NCBI RefSeq assembly: GCF_035222485.1 | Contig: NC_085924.1 | Coordinates: 1,922,001 to 1,986,000 of the forward strand | DNA: 64,000 bases | From: Podospora pseudoanserina | Taxonomy: Eukaryota > Ascomycota > Sordariomycetes > Sordariales > Podosporaceae | Reading direction: 5' to 3' | Position numbers and translations under genes: made by a program | Shown: positions 1-12,120 of the stretch, in pieces | Numbering within the stretch: position 1 is the stretch's first letter | How the letters are laid out: each line of letters begins with the position of its first letter | Notes under the pieces: generated by a model | Told to the model about the DNA's origin: nothing | The model's input: the letters and a program-made list of their open reading frames with translations, nothing else | The model's database searches: none

Positions 1-122
1 GTTTTCTTCTTCAGCTTTAACGGCGCCGGCCTCGGCCTCGGCCTCTTGGACGCTTTGAGCTTGCCATCCTCAACAGTGTTGACTTGAATAATGGGAGGGC
101 CATGAACGAGCAGGTCCGTCAT
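1..122 (-). CDS. Partial gene, N-terminal 41 codons (unknown)
   Basis: An open frame starts at the ATG complementary to 120-122 and runs off the left edge. Its visible protein begins MTDLLVHGPPIIQVNTVEDG and then turns basic, with an Arg-Pro run (KRPRPRPRP) followed by lysines. It reads like a genuine N-terminus rather than noise, and the basic Arg-Pro stretch could be a nuclear signal or AT-hook-like segment. No domain is visible and the rest of the gene lies outside the window. It could also be a chance frame. Nothing identifies the family. Confidence 0.4.
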   Translation of the reverse strand, partial: MTDLLVHGPPIIQVNTVEDGKLKASKRPRPRPAPLKLKKK

Positions 123-166
123 TGCGGGGAAATGACGGCAGAGAAGAGCCGGGAGAGGAGCCGGGA

Positions 167-193
167 GAGGAGGAGGAGGAGGAGGAGGAGGAG
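167..193. repeat. (GGA)n microsatellite
   Basis: About nine GGA/GAG triplets in tandem, just upstream of the leftward partial gene. It creates long low-complexity frames on both strands (Arg-rich forward, Ser- or Leu-rich reverse) that are not genes. Confidence 0.9.
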
Positions 194-1919
194 CGGGAAG
201 GGAGAAGATTGGTTCGCAGGCTGTAGTAGGTGGGCAGGTTGGAGGTACGAGACAGGGAGTCGTTTTTCAGTATGTGAGGCATTCGGAGCGAGGGTTGGAT
301 GGGTTGAGTGGTTTCCTCGTGGCTGATCTGGACACACTTGGGCTTACAACGGGTGACGTAGCGTTGGTTTAAGGGTCAACGGTCACGGAGGACGGGCGGG
401 CGTTTGAGTAAGTTTGTCGTGGTGGGAGTTGAGTTGACGCGCCGCGAGTCGTGGGGACACCGTTGGGTATCTGTAGCCGCAACTCCTGGCAGACAGCAGA
501 AGAAAGGCAAAGCAGGGTGACGGGGTATCAGGGAACATTTTGATGTTGTTCCGGCGGCTGGAGCAAAAGGACGAAACAGGCCACCTGACGATGTGCCGCC
601 GACAGGGATTCAACGGGCGCTGAAGACGAACAAAGACAGAAAAGGCGTAGGCGTGGGGAAAGATGGGATGCAGCAGGCGGGGCGGTCTGGGCACGCAGCT
701 GACCCCAGAATCTCAGCCTGGGCATTTTCAGCGGCCCACCCCACCACTACCCACCAATCAGTGCCCGACAGCCCAACAGGTCAACACCTGGTGTGATGGG
801 AATCTCCGTATCGCTAGGTGTGAAGAAGCAGGTTTTACACTGCCAGACTGGAGAGGCCAAATGATCTTCTTTCCATATACAGAGACTCCATCTGTAACTC
901 GGAAATCCATGACCTCAGCACCTGAAAAGATCGCACAGAAATGGAGACTGTGTGCATAGCCGAGCAATGTGAAGGCGAGACATGCAAGGCACTGCTTCGC
1001 TGGGTTGCACTTGCGTGGTAGCGTAAGGTAAGGTCGGGTAGCGGATGGCAGGAATGGAATGCGGGGGACGGAGTTGCTCGCTTGAGGTGTCTCTCCCGTA
1101 TTATGAAGAACGGGCATTACTCCCTGTGAATTCATCAAGGTCGAACCTGGAAGTGGTTCATGAAAAGGGCAACGCTTGATGCTCTGCTTGGAGACCTGAG
1201 TCAGGCTTGTGGTACGTATGAAAAGCCGGAGATATTCCCGATATCCAGTGTAGCGGTTGGGCAACTGTAGAATACGAAGCAAGGCAGACCTTTCCTTTCA
1301 CATGTCAGTGGCCGTCAAAGCATGTGCTTGATATCGAACTGCAGGGGAATTCACCGCTTGACCTCTGGCTGCCAACACATAGATCATAAGTCACCTACTC
1401 GTACTCGACATATGGTAATTGGCTTCACAACATATGGAAAGAAAAGAAACCCCAGATTTGTTCCTGTCTTTGTTGGGCGTCTCGATCCTCAAGAGGGCCC
1501 AATGTCGCGGTTGTGATTTGCGGGTCTGGGCCGTCAACCTGGAAGTCCGCTGATGACACGATGCTAAGCTATCAATTCGAAGGGGCATACGTGGCTGGAT
1601 CAATGCATTTCCTCTCTAGAAGCGAGACGTCAACAAGCCCAACATTCCACTTGAGAGCAGTCTCGGTGGTTGTGAAGGTCGATTAAAGACAGGGATGGCG
1701 GATCTTGCGGATCAGCGCGGTCATCAGCCGCTCTCTGATTGGCCAACCGAGACCCACCCAACCGGCAGTCAGATTTGGGAAGACCTTTCGAGGTGCACAT
1801 TGGAAAGATAACGCGCGTCCAACAGCATCAACTCTGCGGCGACGACATGGCGAATTGCTTCAGCCCAACTCCCTCGCTCATGGCAAGCTGAAGCTTGCTT
1901 GGGGGTATGCAGCAAGAAA
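194..1919. other. Intergenic, 1.7 kb, no gene seen
   Basis: Several open frames of 60-174 codons overlap on both strands, the longest on the minus strand at 758-1282. None shows a family signature, signal peptide or splice-compatible partner. The stretch probably holds the 5' regions of the divergent flanking genes (the partial minus-strand gene and the hydrolase beginning at 1920). Confidence 0.6.
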
Positions 1920-3502
1920 ATGCTGCCAGAACCCAACATCACCTTTACGGTGCCGAGTCTCCACGACGCCCTCGACATCGACTGTCGTGTCTACCACCCC
2001 GAGTCACTCGCGCCCACGTCTGATGCCGCCCAATGGAAGAAACACGCCGCCATCTTTGCACATCCCTATGCACCTCTGGGCGGCAGCTTCGATGATCCCG
2101 TAGTGGGAATCGTTGCAAGTGCCCTTTTGCGGATGGGCTTCTTGGTTACGACCTTCAATTTCAGAGGGGCTCATGGATCGGCTGGAAAGACTTCCTGGAC
2201 GGGAAAGGCAGAACAGGCCGACTACAAGTCAGTGATAGGCTTCGTCACCCATTACGTTCATTGCCTGAACCCATATCCGCATATTACTCTCCGACGGTCC
2301 CATTCTGAAGTTCGCGAGAACGAGGTCGAACTGGAAGGCAGAGTTGCAGCCAAGATTCAGCTTCAGCCGCCCACTCCTGAGCCAACATTGATGGAAGCAA
2401 CCCCTCTTTCTGCTGCCAGCACGAAGCCTGTTCTTTTGATGGGCGGTTATTCGTACGGCTCTATGATCACTGCTCAACTACCGGAAATCGAACCGGTTAT
2501 GGCTTTATTTGAGACACCTGAAAACGGAACGCCGGCTGCTGAGATCCGATTGAGGGCAGAGCATCTCGCCGAGAAGCAGAACACAACTTTGGCTGACCTG
2601 CGCGCCGACTTTGTGGACCGCCAGCACGCCGGATCGCCGCGGCGGACTGGGGGGCTCCGTGTTGGCGGCATCGAGGATATTCATAGGCCCCATGAGCCGC
2701 GACGTTCACTGTCCGTCGAGCTTGAGGAGAGAATACGGCACGGGATTGAAGAGCTCATGGCCAAAACCAAGAAAGGACCCAAGGCATCCCAACTGACTGA
2801 GATTAGGGACGGTGATGGTCCAAATTCCACTCGTGATGCAGCCTGTTCAACCTCGAAGCATGCCGGTACAGACCACCTGCCCCCTATCATAGGACGAACT
2901 CAGTATCGACCGGCATATCTTCTGGTGTCACCTCTTCAGGGCATAGTTACAAACTTCATTGCCATGTCGGTCCCTACGCCAATTTCCAGCCTTGCTCGGA
3001 AGGCCTGGAATCGGCTCCCAGCCAAGCCTGGCAAAAAACCTGCTATGTCGCCAGAAGCTCCAAAGCCAATTGGTAGGTCCATCCTGTATTACTTGTCTTC
3101 CTTCCATTTGCATGATGAACATCCTACGTTAACCCAGCTCACTCAAACGCATACAATGCGGATGCTGAAAACGCGTATTATCTACTCCTGACTTCTTCCA
3201 TCTATTTCTCCTCCATGTCTCAGCTCGCTGTCTGGTTCTGCGCTAACATGCTGGCCCAAGTAGACAACCCGGAGAATAAGTTGACCCAACATGACAGTCT
3301 GGTAGTATACGGCGACAACGATGTCTTTACGCCCGTCCGAAAGCTCAGGGCTTGGACTGCCCGGTTGCAGGCGGTACCCAACTCCAAGTTTCGAGGTGTT
3401 GAGGTGTACAGTGCAACGCACTTCTGGGCACAAGCGAAGGTCGCCCAAACCTTGCGCGATGCTGTCATCGTGTTTGCCCAGTCTCTGCTCGCTGAAACAT
3501 GA
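1920..3502 (+). CDS. Alpha/beta hydrolase, conserved fungal protein
   Basis: Proposed exons are 1920-3072 and 3261-3502 (464 aa). The first in-frame ATG is at 1920. The N-terminus (LPEPNITFTVPSLHDALDIDCRVYHP) leads into an alpha/beta-hydrolase fold with an FNFRGAHGSAG-type segment. The likely nucleophile is Ser178 in GGYSYGS. The acid is probably Asp405 in VVYGDND and the base His438 in YSATHFW, both in exon 2. A GTAGGT donor at 3073 joined to an AAG acceptor ending at 3260 keeps the frame. That junction is the weakest part of the model because another AG at 3223 does not fit the phase. The substrate is unknown. No signal peptide is seen, so it is probably cytosolic. Confidence 0.75.
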
Positions 3503-3605
3503 ACCACTGGATCTCATTGACCATCAAGTACAAATGCCAAAAGCCTATCAAAACACGGGAACAGGAACACCACCAAACCCAAACCTCATGCGCCTAGTGC
3601 ATACT

Positions 3606-4598
3606 CTACAAACTACGGAGTGCGAAGATTCTGTTGTTCACTGCCTTCTGCGTCACAGGGCACTCATGGCTCAACCACTCCCAAGCATGGGGCACGCCTG
3701 GATAGAGATGGAACTCGACGTCCACCTTGCCCGCGAGCAGCTTGGCGCCAAAGGCATTCACCTCGTCTTTGAACAAGTCCAACCCTCCAACATCAAGATA
3801 AGTCGGCGGCAACCCAGACAGATCCTCAGCCCTTGCCGGCGCTGCATACACGCTCGCGTCAGGACTACTCACAGTTCTGGCACCGGCACCGCCCAAATAA
3901 GCCTGCCAGCCGATTTCGTTCTTTTTGTTTGTCCATGTCAGATACTCGTTCAGCGGATGGTCCTCCCCGATGCGCGTTCTGTCATCGAGCATGGGGTATA
4001 TCAACACCAGCTTCTTGATGGCGGGCACAAACTTCTTATCGCGAGCCTCGAGTGCCAAGCCAGCGGCCAGACCACCCCCGGCGCTGATTCCCATAACACC
4101 AATTCTCTTTGGATCGATGTTCTGTTCTTGTGCATTGTCGCGGAGGAACTCCAAGGCAGCGTAGGCATCTTCCAGCGGTTTTGGGAAAGGGGCCTCGGGA
4201 GAGAGCCGATAAGCGGGAGCATAGAAGGTCAGCCTTGTCTCGGCCGCATAGCGGATGATGTCTTTTCTGAAGGATGTAACCGAGCCGGAGACAAAGCCAC
4301 CTCCATGGAGATAGAGGACGCAAGGACGTCCAGCTGGTGCCGGTGTTGATGAAGATGCTGGGGGGTCGAAGCGGTGGAGTTTGAGCTCAGTGCCGTCGGC
4401 CGACTTGTATGAGAGTTCTGTTTCGGCAACTCTGCTTCTCGCCGGGCAGGGGAAGAGGCTCATGACGGTGTTGATCATGAAATCATTCTGCTTGCGGAGT
4501 GATTCAGCGTCAGTTGGGACGGGTGGTACATATGATGCATAGGGTGCTATGGCCCTGGCATAGTCGGCGTCAAGACTGAGCTTTTGGTCGGAAGACAT
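3606..4598 (-). CDS. Alpha/beta hydrolase, HSL/esterase-lipase type
   Basis: Intronless, 330 aa from the ATG at 4598. An in-frame ATG 20 codons upstream (4658) is less likely because the extra residues do not look conserved. The HGGG oxyanion motif lies near residues 98-101, the nucleophile Ser172 is in GISAGGG, the acid is near Asp274 in DVGGLDLFKDE, and the base is His304 in PGVPHAWEW. These define the hormone-sensitive-lipase (family IV) esterases, which hydrolyse short-chain esters. No signal peptide. It converges on the other hydrolase gene (stop codons about 100 bp apart), but the two proteins belong to different branches. A TATATA-rich stretch at 4674-4690 lies about 80 bp upstream of the start and could be its TATA element. 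Confidence 0.9.
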   Translation of the reverse strand: MSSDQKLSLDADYARAIAPYASYVPPVPTDAESLRKQNDFMINTVMSLFPCPARSRVAETELSYKSADGTELKLHRFDPPASSSTPAPAGRPCVLYLHGGGFVSGSVTSFRKDIIRYAAETRLTFYAPAYRLSPEAPFPKPLEDAYAALEFLRDNAQEQNIDPKRIGVMGISAGGGLAAGLALEARDKKFVPAIKKLVLIYPMLDDRTRIGEDHPLNEYLTWTNKKNEIGWQAYLGGAGARTVSSPDASVYAAPARAEDLSGLPPTYLDVGGLDLFKDEVNAFGAKLLAGKVDVEFHLYPGVPHAWEWLSHECPVTQKAVNNRIFALRSL

Positions 4599-5329
4599 GT
4601 TGGAGATGTTTGGCTTCTGGAAGAGAAGGTACTTTTCAGAAACAAGAGCGATTTTCATCTCCTACTTTCAACCTATATATGCATATATTCATCTCACCTC
4701 CGCGGACCATAACGACGCGTACGAACCGAGACAAAACCGGACCGGGCCGTTTTGCAAGGACCGAGCGTTGGTCTTTCCCTGGGTTTTAGCGCTGCGGAAT
4801 TCTCAGCATTGGCGACCGTTGGCACACCGTTACAGACGGCTCGTGCTTTAGGGCGAAAGGCAAACTTCAAGTTCCTGAGCACGTTTTGTTCGGAGCATTC
4901 CCCGGGTCGTGTCTTGGGCCGATGCCCCCAGGGCGACTGCCGGCTGGTCTAGAGCTGGGTGGAAGCTTGCAAGGCATGAGGTCTGAGTGCGATGGAATTT
5001 GAGAATGCCGAGGGGGCGCTGTTTGTGCGTTTTACTTGGACTCTTTTCTTGAAACACACCATGAGGCAATGATAATGATTTACGTAAATACCTTTACACT
5101 TGCCGCAGATTTGAGCCAGTCCTTGAAGTGGGTGTCATTTAGGGGCAATGTCGAGTTAGGGTTGTATAGTATCAGAGGCAGGCATCACCAGATCTCTCCT
5201 TGTCTCTGAACATCAAGTCAACAAAGCAAAATCACGTTTCATTCTCTCTTCGCCGTTCAACTTTCTAGAACTAATAACTCCCATGATGGTACACCACTCC
5301 CTCATCTCCTGCTTCCCCGGGGGAGCCTT
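4599..5329. other. Intergenic, 0.7 kb
   Basis: Holds the presumed promoter of the minus-strand hydrolase at its left end and the 3' region of the DUF1996 gene at its right. No coding signature was seen in either strand. Confidence 0.6.
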
Positions 5330-6539
5330 TTAGCTGGCAGCAGTCTGGCCGGGCATAGCCTTGATCCCTGTTGTTGAAGACACTCCAGTCAGCTTTTCAT
5401 CTTCACCAAACATAAAATCATGACAGCAAAACTCACAGTTATCACCGGTATCCTCATTCACAATCTTCTTGATGGTGCACCTGTTCATCGCGGCGACATT
5501 CTGCGACTTGAGCGGCCGGCCGTTCTCGCACGCGTTGAACATGCACGAGTGGTCCATGGCTCTCTGGAGGGAGTCGCCCTTCCAGCCGAAGAGGTAGTCG
5601 GCGTGGGTGCCGTAGCCCTTGGAGTCGGTGTAGGAGAGGGTGAAGGGGTTGGCGCCGCCAGAGGGCCACATGCTGTTGAACTGAGTCGTGTCCCAGAGGG
5701 TCTCGTAGGCGACCTGGGGCATGCGGACGGGGTGGGAGGCGGGGCAGGGGCCGGCATTTTGGAAGGCTTCCTTGCCGGTGTTGTACATGTGTGATTGGTG
5801 GTCGGGGGAGTCGACGTTTTTGCCGTCCCAGCAGCTGGTGAGTGGGGGGGTTAGCGGTTGGTTAGGTGGGGGGAAGGGGGGGGATAAGGGTGTGGCTTTA
5901 CGCTGGGAAATGGTGGACTGTCATGATGCCGCCTCTGCAGGGCTTGGTTGGGAAGTCGGAGAGCTCGGGGAAGCGGGTGCCCTTGTTCTCAAGGCATACG
6001 AACTTGAGGCCGACGTTGGCGCGGGAGCCGCTGAGGGAGGTGGTGGTTGGGTTGCCGACGACCATGCGGAAGCCCTGTAGTCACACGGTTAGTATTGCTC
6101 CCTTCCAGGCTCATGTGGCCGGCAAAGGTCTGGTACTTACGGGCGGGAACGACGTGATCTTGACATTGCCGTTCGAGTTGAAGTCCTGCTGGGTGTAATA
6201 GACGGTCATACCACCGTTGATGCCGTTGGGCAGTGCTGTGTTCTGCATGATGGGGACACGCTTGTAGGTGCCGTTGGGGTGCTTGAAGAACATGACGGCG
6301 GTCCAGTAGTTGGAAAAGTCCTCGCTAAAGGTGCAGGTCGTGCAAGTTCCCTGCTCACCAATGTCACCGCTCATCGAGGCGTTGAAGGCATCACCACCGA
6401 CGATTTGGTGAAGATGAGCTGAAGGAAGCGCGCCAGGCTCAACGAGGGGGTCGAGACGCTGGATGGTCAAGGTCGAGCATCCGAAGCGCAACGCAGCCTG
6501 GGAGGGCGCGATGAGCGCAGAAAGAGCAAGCCACTTCAT
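5330..6539 (-). CDS. Secreted DUF1996-domain protein
   Basis: Four exons on the minus strand: 6539-6141, 6074-5902, 5834-5437 and 5367-5330 (335 aa). All introns have clean signals (GTAAGT/CTACAG, GTAAAG/CACCAG, GTGAGT/ACAG). The N-terminus MKWLALSALIAPSQA is a signal peptide. Family marks of DUF1996 follow: FGCSTLTIQRLDPLVEPG, HLHQIVGGDAFN, FPACWDGKNVDSPDHQSHM and a C-terminal WIKAMPG tail that appears only after the last intron is removed. The family is widespread in secretomes of filamentous ascomycetes. Its function is not established, although it is often expressed during growth on plant biomass. No WSC or carbohydrate-binding domain follows the core here. Confidence 0.93.
5840..5890 (+). 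repeat. G-run tract inside intron 2 of the DUF1996 gene
   Basis: On the plus strand the intron carries several runs of six to nine G separated by short spacers. The transcript is C-rich here. The tract could form a G-quadruplex in the plus strand. No function is implied by sequence alone. Confidence 0.5.
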
Positions 6540-7644
6540 GGTTTTTTTTTTTTCTCCTTGCCTATTGTCTTTGCCGCGAGAAAATAAAACACAAGGTGCA
6601 GGAGTAGGGACCGTTGCTAGATAGAACAGAGTCAGAAGAACACCGGTATCCGGGGTGCCTCGATGCGGGCATATATACCTACATACACTCGCTCGCCTGG
6701 CAAAGCTCTTGCCTCTTTTGCAGTTTCTCTATAGTACATTGGGTTTTTTTGAGCCGTGTCGTGCCGTGATAAGAGGTGCCGTCCTCTGGTATATCCAGGA
6801 TCGTCTATTAGATGCTAAATTCTGTATTTGCCCGTTCATCTATTTAAAATGCGGGGGTGACAGTGCCCTTGACCGTTGACAACCGCGCCGGCAATTCAAC
6901 CCATACCAATCAACGACGCCTCAACTCCCAGAAACATTATCCGGGTTCCGAGCCTGGAGGTGTGTTCATCACTCCGCTGGCCAGTGAAGTGAGTGATGGA
7001 AAGGGTGTTGAAGCCCAATTTGATCTACCACGTTGCTGTCGTCGGCTTTTGCCATGGCACAGACAACTCCTTTTTGGGCGACTAACATCTGCCGGTGGTG
7101 TTGCCTTTCAAGGAAGAGGTCTTGTTACAGCAGCTCCGGACCAACCGAGAGCCGTGGCGGACGAGATGTGTATATTTTCTTTGATCATGCTGTTTGTTTC
7201 GATTGGTTGTCGTTTCCTGCGTGTCGCTACCGTGATCATGATCCGGAACGGCTGCCAAGCTTTTCCCTGAACCCAGATACTGGGCAGGATTTTGTGTCGT
7301 GGTCGGCAAAAGCAGAGATGGGTTTATGGGGGCTTTAAGCTTTTTGCTTGATCAGCGTGGCTGTTGGCCTGCAGAGTAATACGGCCAGACCGTTGAGCGA
7401 TCTTTTTACCGATGGATCTTGGCTGGACTCGACAGGATGCATGCAATCTCGCCATAGTTGTTTAATTGTAATTCGTTGTGCTTTGGCACCCGATTGGCAA
7501 GTAGGTAAGGTAGGCACTCTTTCTCTTCAAGGCTGGCGGCTTCTTTGTTCATCAACCTTTCTTACGGTAAACAAGACCAACCATGTTCCCCCCGTGAGAG
7601 TGCACGGTCCAAACAAGTTGTGTTTTGTTTTGTTTTTGTTTTAG

Positions 7645-7668
7645 TCAGGGGTTCAGGGGTTCAGGGGT
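7645..7668. repeat. Three exact copies of an 8-bp unit (TCAGGGGT)
   Basis: Three head-to-tail perfect copies directly after a GTTTT-type run (about 7620-7642). It lies within noncoding DNA between two divergently transcribed genes. Confidence 0.85.
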
Positions 7669-8978
7669 AACAATAGCATCATGTACTTGTAAAGTTGTAC
7701 ATGCTCTCAAGACAATGGGTTGACGGTAAATCAGGCCTACTTGCCTCTAGACATGGATGAGTAGGGCTTGAGGTTTGCATTTTTGCTCTGGATAAAGTCC
7801 AGCCTTCGCTGCTTCGATGCATTTGACAAGTCGCAACCGATCGATATTCGATGCCTTAACACATGTGAAAACTGCAAAGACCTTCTAACACTCACTGATA
7901 TCAATCATTGATTCTAAGTGTGTCTGTCATACGGTCAACACACGTTGTGGGGGCGAATCAGAGCAATTTTCAAGGCAGATGCCGGCTGGCAGACTGTCGA
8001 CTGGATTGATTGTTAAGCACCCAATTGATCACATTTGAAAACAGAATTATTCAAGCTGGAATCAGCAAAACTAAGACAGATACGGCCAACAATTCCTGAC
8101 TCTGTTCGCGGCAGGCAAAACAGGTGGAGAGGAAGAGGGGACTCACCAGCGATAAGATATGGATTATGGAAATGTTGGAAGGCGGGGAGATAAGCAACTT
8201 TTTTGACATCGTGACAGGAGCGGGCGGTCAAGAAGTGGGAGAGGAGACCCCGCATTGCACCGCACCCCGGTTTCTTTGCCCATTTCGGACCTTATCTCTT
8301 CACTTGGTGCTCGAATTATCGAATGGTCTAGTCACAAGTTCACGACACCGATAGGACATGTTTCCCCGTGTCTTTTTCTTTTCCACACCGATCCGGGCAT
8401 CGCTGGGGCCGAGTGACGTTGGTTTGGGAAGCTGGATGCCGAGCGAGCGCAACCGAGCTCGGATTTCGGGCCTGCGATATGGGCTTTGGTGATGCTGTCT
8501 CCAACGACCCCACTGCCAACGACATTCCCGGATGACACCCAGGACTCACGTCAGATACCACCTCAGGCAGTCAACGGTGTATCTTCAATGCTATCGAGTG
8601 TTTATTTGTCGAATGATGATTTCTTTCTCCATTCTGTCGGCCGAGTATGCTAATTGCCGGCGCAGAGGTTCATGTGGATTGCCACGCTGGATCGCGACTT
8701 TAGTGAAAGGCTTCTTTGCGTAGCCAGGTCGCTAACGTGGGGTTGGGACCAACCGTCACTATGCAGTCAGCCACTCAACGGTGAGCATCCTTGATGTGCG
8801 GGGCTATGTTCCCGCAGCAGGGGTCTTTGAAGGCTGCCAACCACCATGCTTCCATTGCAGGATTCCGGGTGGATGGTAAGGGACGATATCTGGGAGAGCT
8901 CCGATAAGAGCTTCAGTCAATTGGGGTTACGATGGATATGGCCATGACGGATCTGGGTGGGAGAGGGTGAGAAAGATA

Positions 8979-8988
8979 TCATAAAAGG
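8979..8988 (+). promoter_or_regulatory. TATA-like element of the amine oxidase gene
   Basis: The sequence TCATAAAAGG lies about 90 bp upstream of the amine oxidase ATG at 9079, a suitable distance for a fungal TATA box with a short leader. It was seen by eye only. Confidence 0.35.
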
Positions 8989-9078
8989 CGTCTTCCCCGG
9001 TCGTGACCAGCATGAAATTTTGTCCCTAGACCTTCAAGCTCCTTTCAGTCTTTCTGCCCACTGGAGAAAGCATCAATC

Positions 9079-11605
9079 ATGGGCTTCTTCGACAGCCTGA
9101 GCCCTCGGGGCGTGGCTACCTCTGCCCTCCTCCTCACCTCCTTCGCCCAAGATGCCCTCGCTCGCCCCAACCCCGACCCCAAGGCTCCTTGGGTGAAGAA
9201 CACTGGCTTGGGCAAGAAGAAGATGGCCAACCACCTCAAGCGTGCCATCATGGGCGACAGGAGAGCTATCGAGACGCCCTTCTGCTCCGAGACATTGGCC
9301 ACCGAGATCAAGGCCCCCAAGCCGAACGTTTGGGGCCCTCTGGTGGACGTCGAGGTTGCTTCTGTTGTTGAGTGGCTTTTCGCCCAGGCCGATCTCAACC
9401 TGACCGTCACGGAAGAAGCGGGTGGATGGGATAACACCATGTAAGAACCGACTGCGCTACAGCAAGCTGGTGGTGGTTCGTACTGACACATATCTGCGCA
9501 GTCAACTTGTCGAAGCCATGTGGCCAAACAAGACTGATGTTCTTGCCTTCGTGGATGGCGATGGCCCTGCGCCGACCAAGTACGCCCACGTCGTTCTCAA
9601 CAACCGTGCGACGGAAACCCCCCATTACGCTGATATCATCGTTGGACCCTTGCCCCTTGACAATGCTACTGCCAAGTGGGAGCCCCTCGAGTATCCCTAC
9701 ACGAAGCAGAACGGTGGCAAGGTGCGCAACCTCGATGCCGATTCCGACCGCCTCTACTCGGAGTGGCTCTTCAAGATCGGTGCCTCCGTCGCCGACATCA
9801 CGCTCGATCTGTGGAACGGCACGGCCATGGGCTTGGAGAACGACACCCTCTCCATCTGGGGCATTGACCCTCTCTGGCAGGATGACGGCGAAATCATTCG
9901 CTGGGACACCTTCTGGAACATCCCTACTGGCGACTTTGATGACATGACTCTCTTTCCCCTTGGCCTCTACTTCAGCAGCGAAGTCAGCGGCAGAGACCCC
10001 AGCAAGTGGGAGCTTCGTGGGTGGCTGTACAACAGCGTTTTCTATGCCACTACTGAGGAGTTCCGTGCTGCCTACTGGTCTGAGGACTTCGTCAAGAACG
10101 GGCCCAACGTCGATGGCGACTGGGCTAGAACTGACAAGAACGGAGAAACCCCTGAGATGGACAAGGCCCAGGGCCCCGTCATTGTTGCTCCCGCTGGCGC
10201 TCGTTTTGCCGTTGACCACAAGGAGAAGTACGTCGAGTGGATGGACTGGAGCTTCTATGTCGGCTTCAACCGCGACACTGGTCCTGGTCTTTTCGACATC
10301 CGCTACAAGGGCGAGAGACTCGTCTATGAGCTGTCCCTCCAGGAGGCTTTGGCTCACTATGCTGGCAACGACCCCATGAACTCCGGCACCGCTTACCTCG
10401 ACAGCTTCTACGGCTTCGGTCCTTACACTTTTGAGCTTGTCAAGGGATACGACTGCCCTGCCTACGCCACTTATATGAACACCTCGTTCTACGTCAATGA
10501 GGAGACTCGCACCCACATCGACAGTCTCTGCTTGTTCGAGTACGTGGCCGACTACCCGATGCAGAGACACACCACCTCGGACTACGTCTCGGTCACCAAG
10601 AACACCTACTTTGTGATCAGATCCATTGCCACCATTGGTAACTACGATTACCAGCAGTCCTTCTCCTTCTTCATGGATGGTTCTTTCGCCGTCGAGGTTC
10701 GCGCTTCTGGCTACATCCAAAGCGCCTACTTTGCTGGCAATGAGGACTACGGCTTCAAGATCCACGACAACCTCAGTGGTTCCATGCACGATCACGTTCT
10801 CAACTTCAAGGCCGATTTCGATGTTCTGGGCACCAACAACTCCATCGAGCTCATGAGCATGGTCCCAGTTTCCAGGTCCTACCCCTGGTCCGCTGGGAAG
10901 GTCCGCAACACCATGGCCCTTGAGCGCAAGTTCATCGAGACCGAGGATGAGTCCCGCTTCAACTGGGGCCCCAACTCGGCCACTCAGGTCTTGATCGTCA
11001 ACGAGAACGAGAGGAACAAGCACGGCGAGATGCGCGGCTACCGTGTGCTCCCTTACATGGGCACTGCTCACTTGACTGTACAGAACAGCACCAACTTGGG
11101 CGTCGCTGCTCAGTGGGCCAACCACGACGTTCAGATCACCAAGTACAAGGATTCTGAGCAGAAGGCTTACCACGCCTTCAACACGCAGGATGTCCATGAT
11201 CCTCCCGTCAACTTTGACAAGTACTTTGATGGAGAATCCGTCCGCAACGAGGACATTGTCCTGTGGCTGAACCTGGGCATGCACCACGTCCCCCACACGG
11301 GTGATCTCCCCAACACGGTGCAGACCACTGCCCACTCAGGCATCCAGTTCATGCCGTCCAACTACTTTAACATTGACCAGAGCAGACGTACTGTCAACCA
11401 GGTCCGCATCAACTACTTCAACGGCAGCGCCGAGGTGGAGGAGTTTGGCCAGTTCAAGGCCGGCAGCTCCGAGAGCACTTGCAGCACCTGCAAGCTCAAC
11501 TACACTCCTCTGGAGCCCGAGCACCAGGGCTATAAGGGCGATGTTGTCATTCGCAAGTTCCCCTTTGACCCCAACAACCCGTTCTATGCCACTTCTGGCA
11601 TCTAA
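9079..11605 (+). CDS. Secreted copper amine oxidase (TPQ enzyme)
   Basis: Exons are 9079-9440 and 9502-11605 (821 aa), with a GTAAGA donor and CGCAG acceptor giving the join DNTIQLVEAMWP. Copper amine oxidases convert primary amines to aldehydes with release of ammonia and hydrogen peroxide. The TPQ precursor is Tyr502 in TIGNYDYQQ. The catalytic base is Asp421 in YLDSFYGFG, 81 residues earlier, close to the usual 83-84. Copper ligands are the HDH pair near 550-552 and a histidine in GMHHVPHTGDLPNT near 715. A hydrophobic N-terminus with an ALA-like cleavage site suggests secretion. Dibasic sites follow (HLKRA, GDRRA), so Kex2 trimming is possible. Many N-glycosylation sequons (NXT/S) fit an extracellular enzyme. 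Codon use is strongly C/G-ending, which suggests high expression. Confidence 0.95.
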
Positions 11606-12120
11606 GATGGGAGTGATGATCTGACATGATTATGATTTATGTGGGGATGAATGCCAGGGAGGTTGGTAGTTGATAGACATACCTTATGATTAGATGTAGA
11701 TGGCAGGCATGTTCAGGGCATGATGTAATGTGGTGGATTGTGTTTGTATGCTTTGGATAGTGTTTTGATGAATACAAATGAAGAAGAATTTGAATATCTG
11801 TATCATGTGTCTTGGGCTGCTTTGTGAAAAGTGAGGAAATACCTTGACTCCGGTGTGGTAGCTGCAAAAAAGGTTATGTACTTGAGATGTAGATCTCGCA
11901 ATTGCATAAAGCGCACAATTCCAACTTATGCAATGCGCCCGGGCCATATCTCGGGCTGACACCCCACACAGCACTTGGGCACCACCTGTTCAACCTCAGC
12001 TCACTCGTGACTCCCGCCCTCAACTGCTCAGATACACAAACGCAAATTATTCCGAAGCTAAAACCGTTATCCATCACACCACCATTTACCTGCTCAATTT
12101 CACCATCGTTTACCTCAGCC
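11606..12120. other. Intergenic, 0.5 kb
   Basis: 3' region of the amine oxidase and 5' region of the next gene. An in-frame extension upstream of 12121 exists but is low in codon bias, so the start was placed at 12121. No other feature was seen. Confidence 0.5.

Larger units (their letters stand above)
6540..9078. other. Intergenic, 2.5 kb, no gene seen
   Basis: A divergent promoter region between the DUF1996 gene (leftward) and the copper amine oxidase (rightward). A T-run lies directly upstream of the DUF1996 start (6541-6553). Open frames of 60-137 codons occur (for example 6857-7270) but none has a recognisable domain. The only local structure seen is the small tandem repeat at 7645-7668. 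Confidence 0.6.

Noticed and set aside
758-1282. 174-codon minus-strand frame
   Set aside because: No domain, signal peptide or codon bias; flanked by equally open frames on the other strand.
3073-3223. Alternative acceptor at 3223 for the first hydrolase
   Set aside because: Does not restore the frame with any plausible donor, whereas the acceptor ending at 3260 does.
3321-4349. 342-codon plus-strand frame
   Set aside because: Antisense to the HSL-type esterase and partly overlaps the end of the first hydrolase in another frame.
9407-11335. 642-codon minus-strand frame
   Set aside because: Exactly antisense to the copper amine oxidase. It is open because C-ending codons on the real strand avoid reverse stops.
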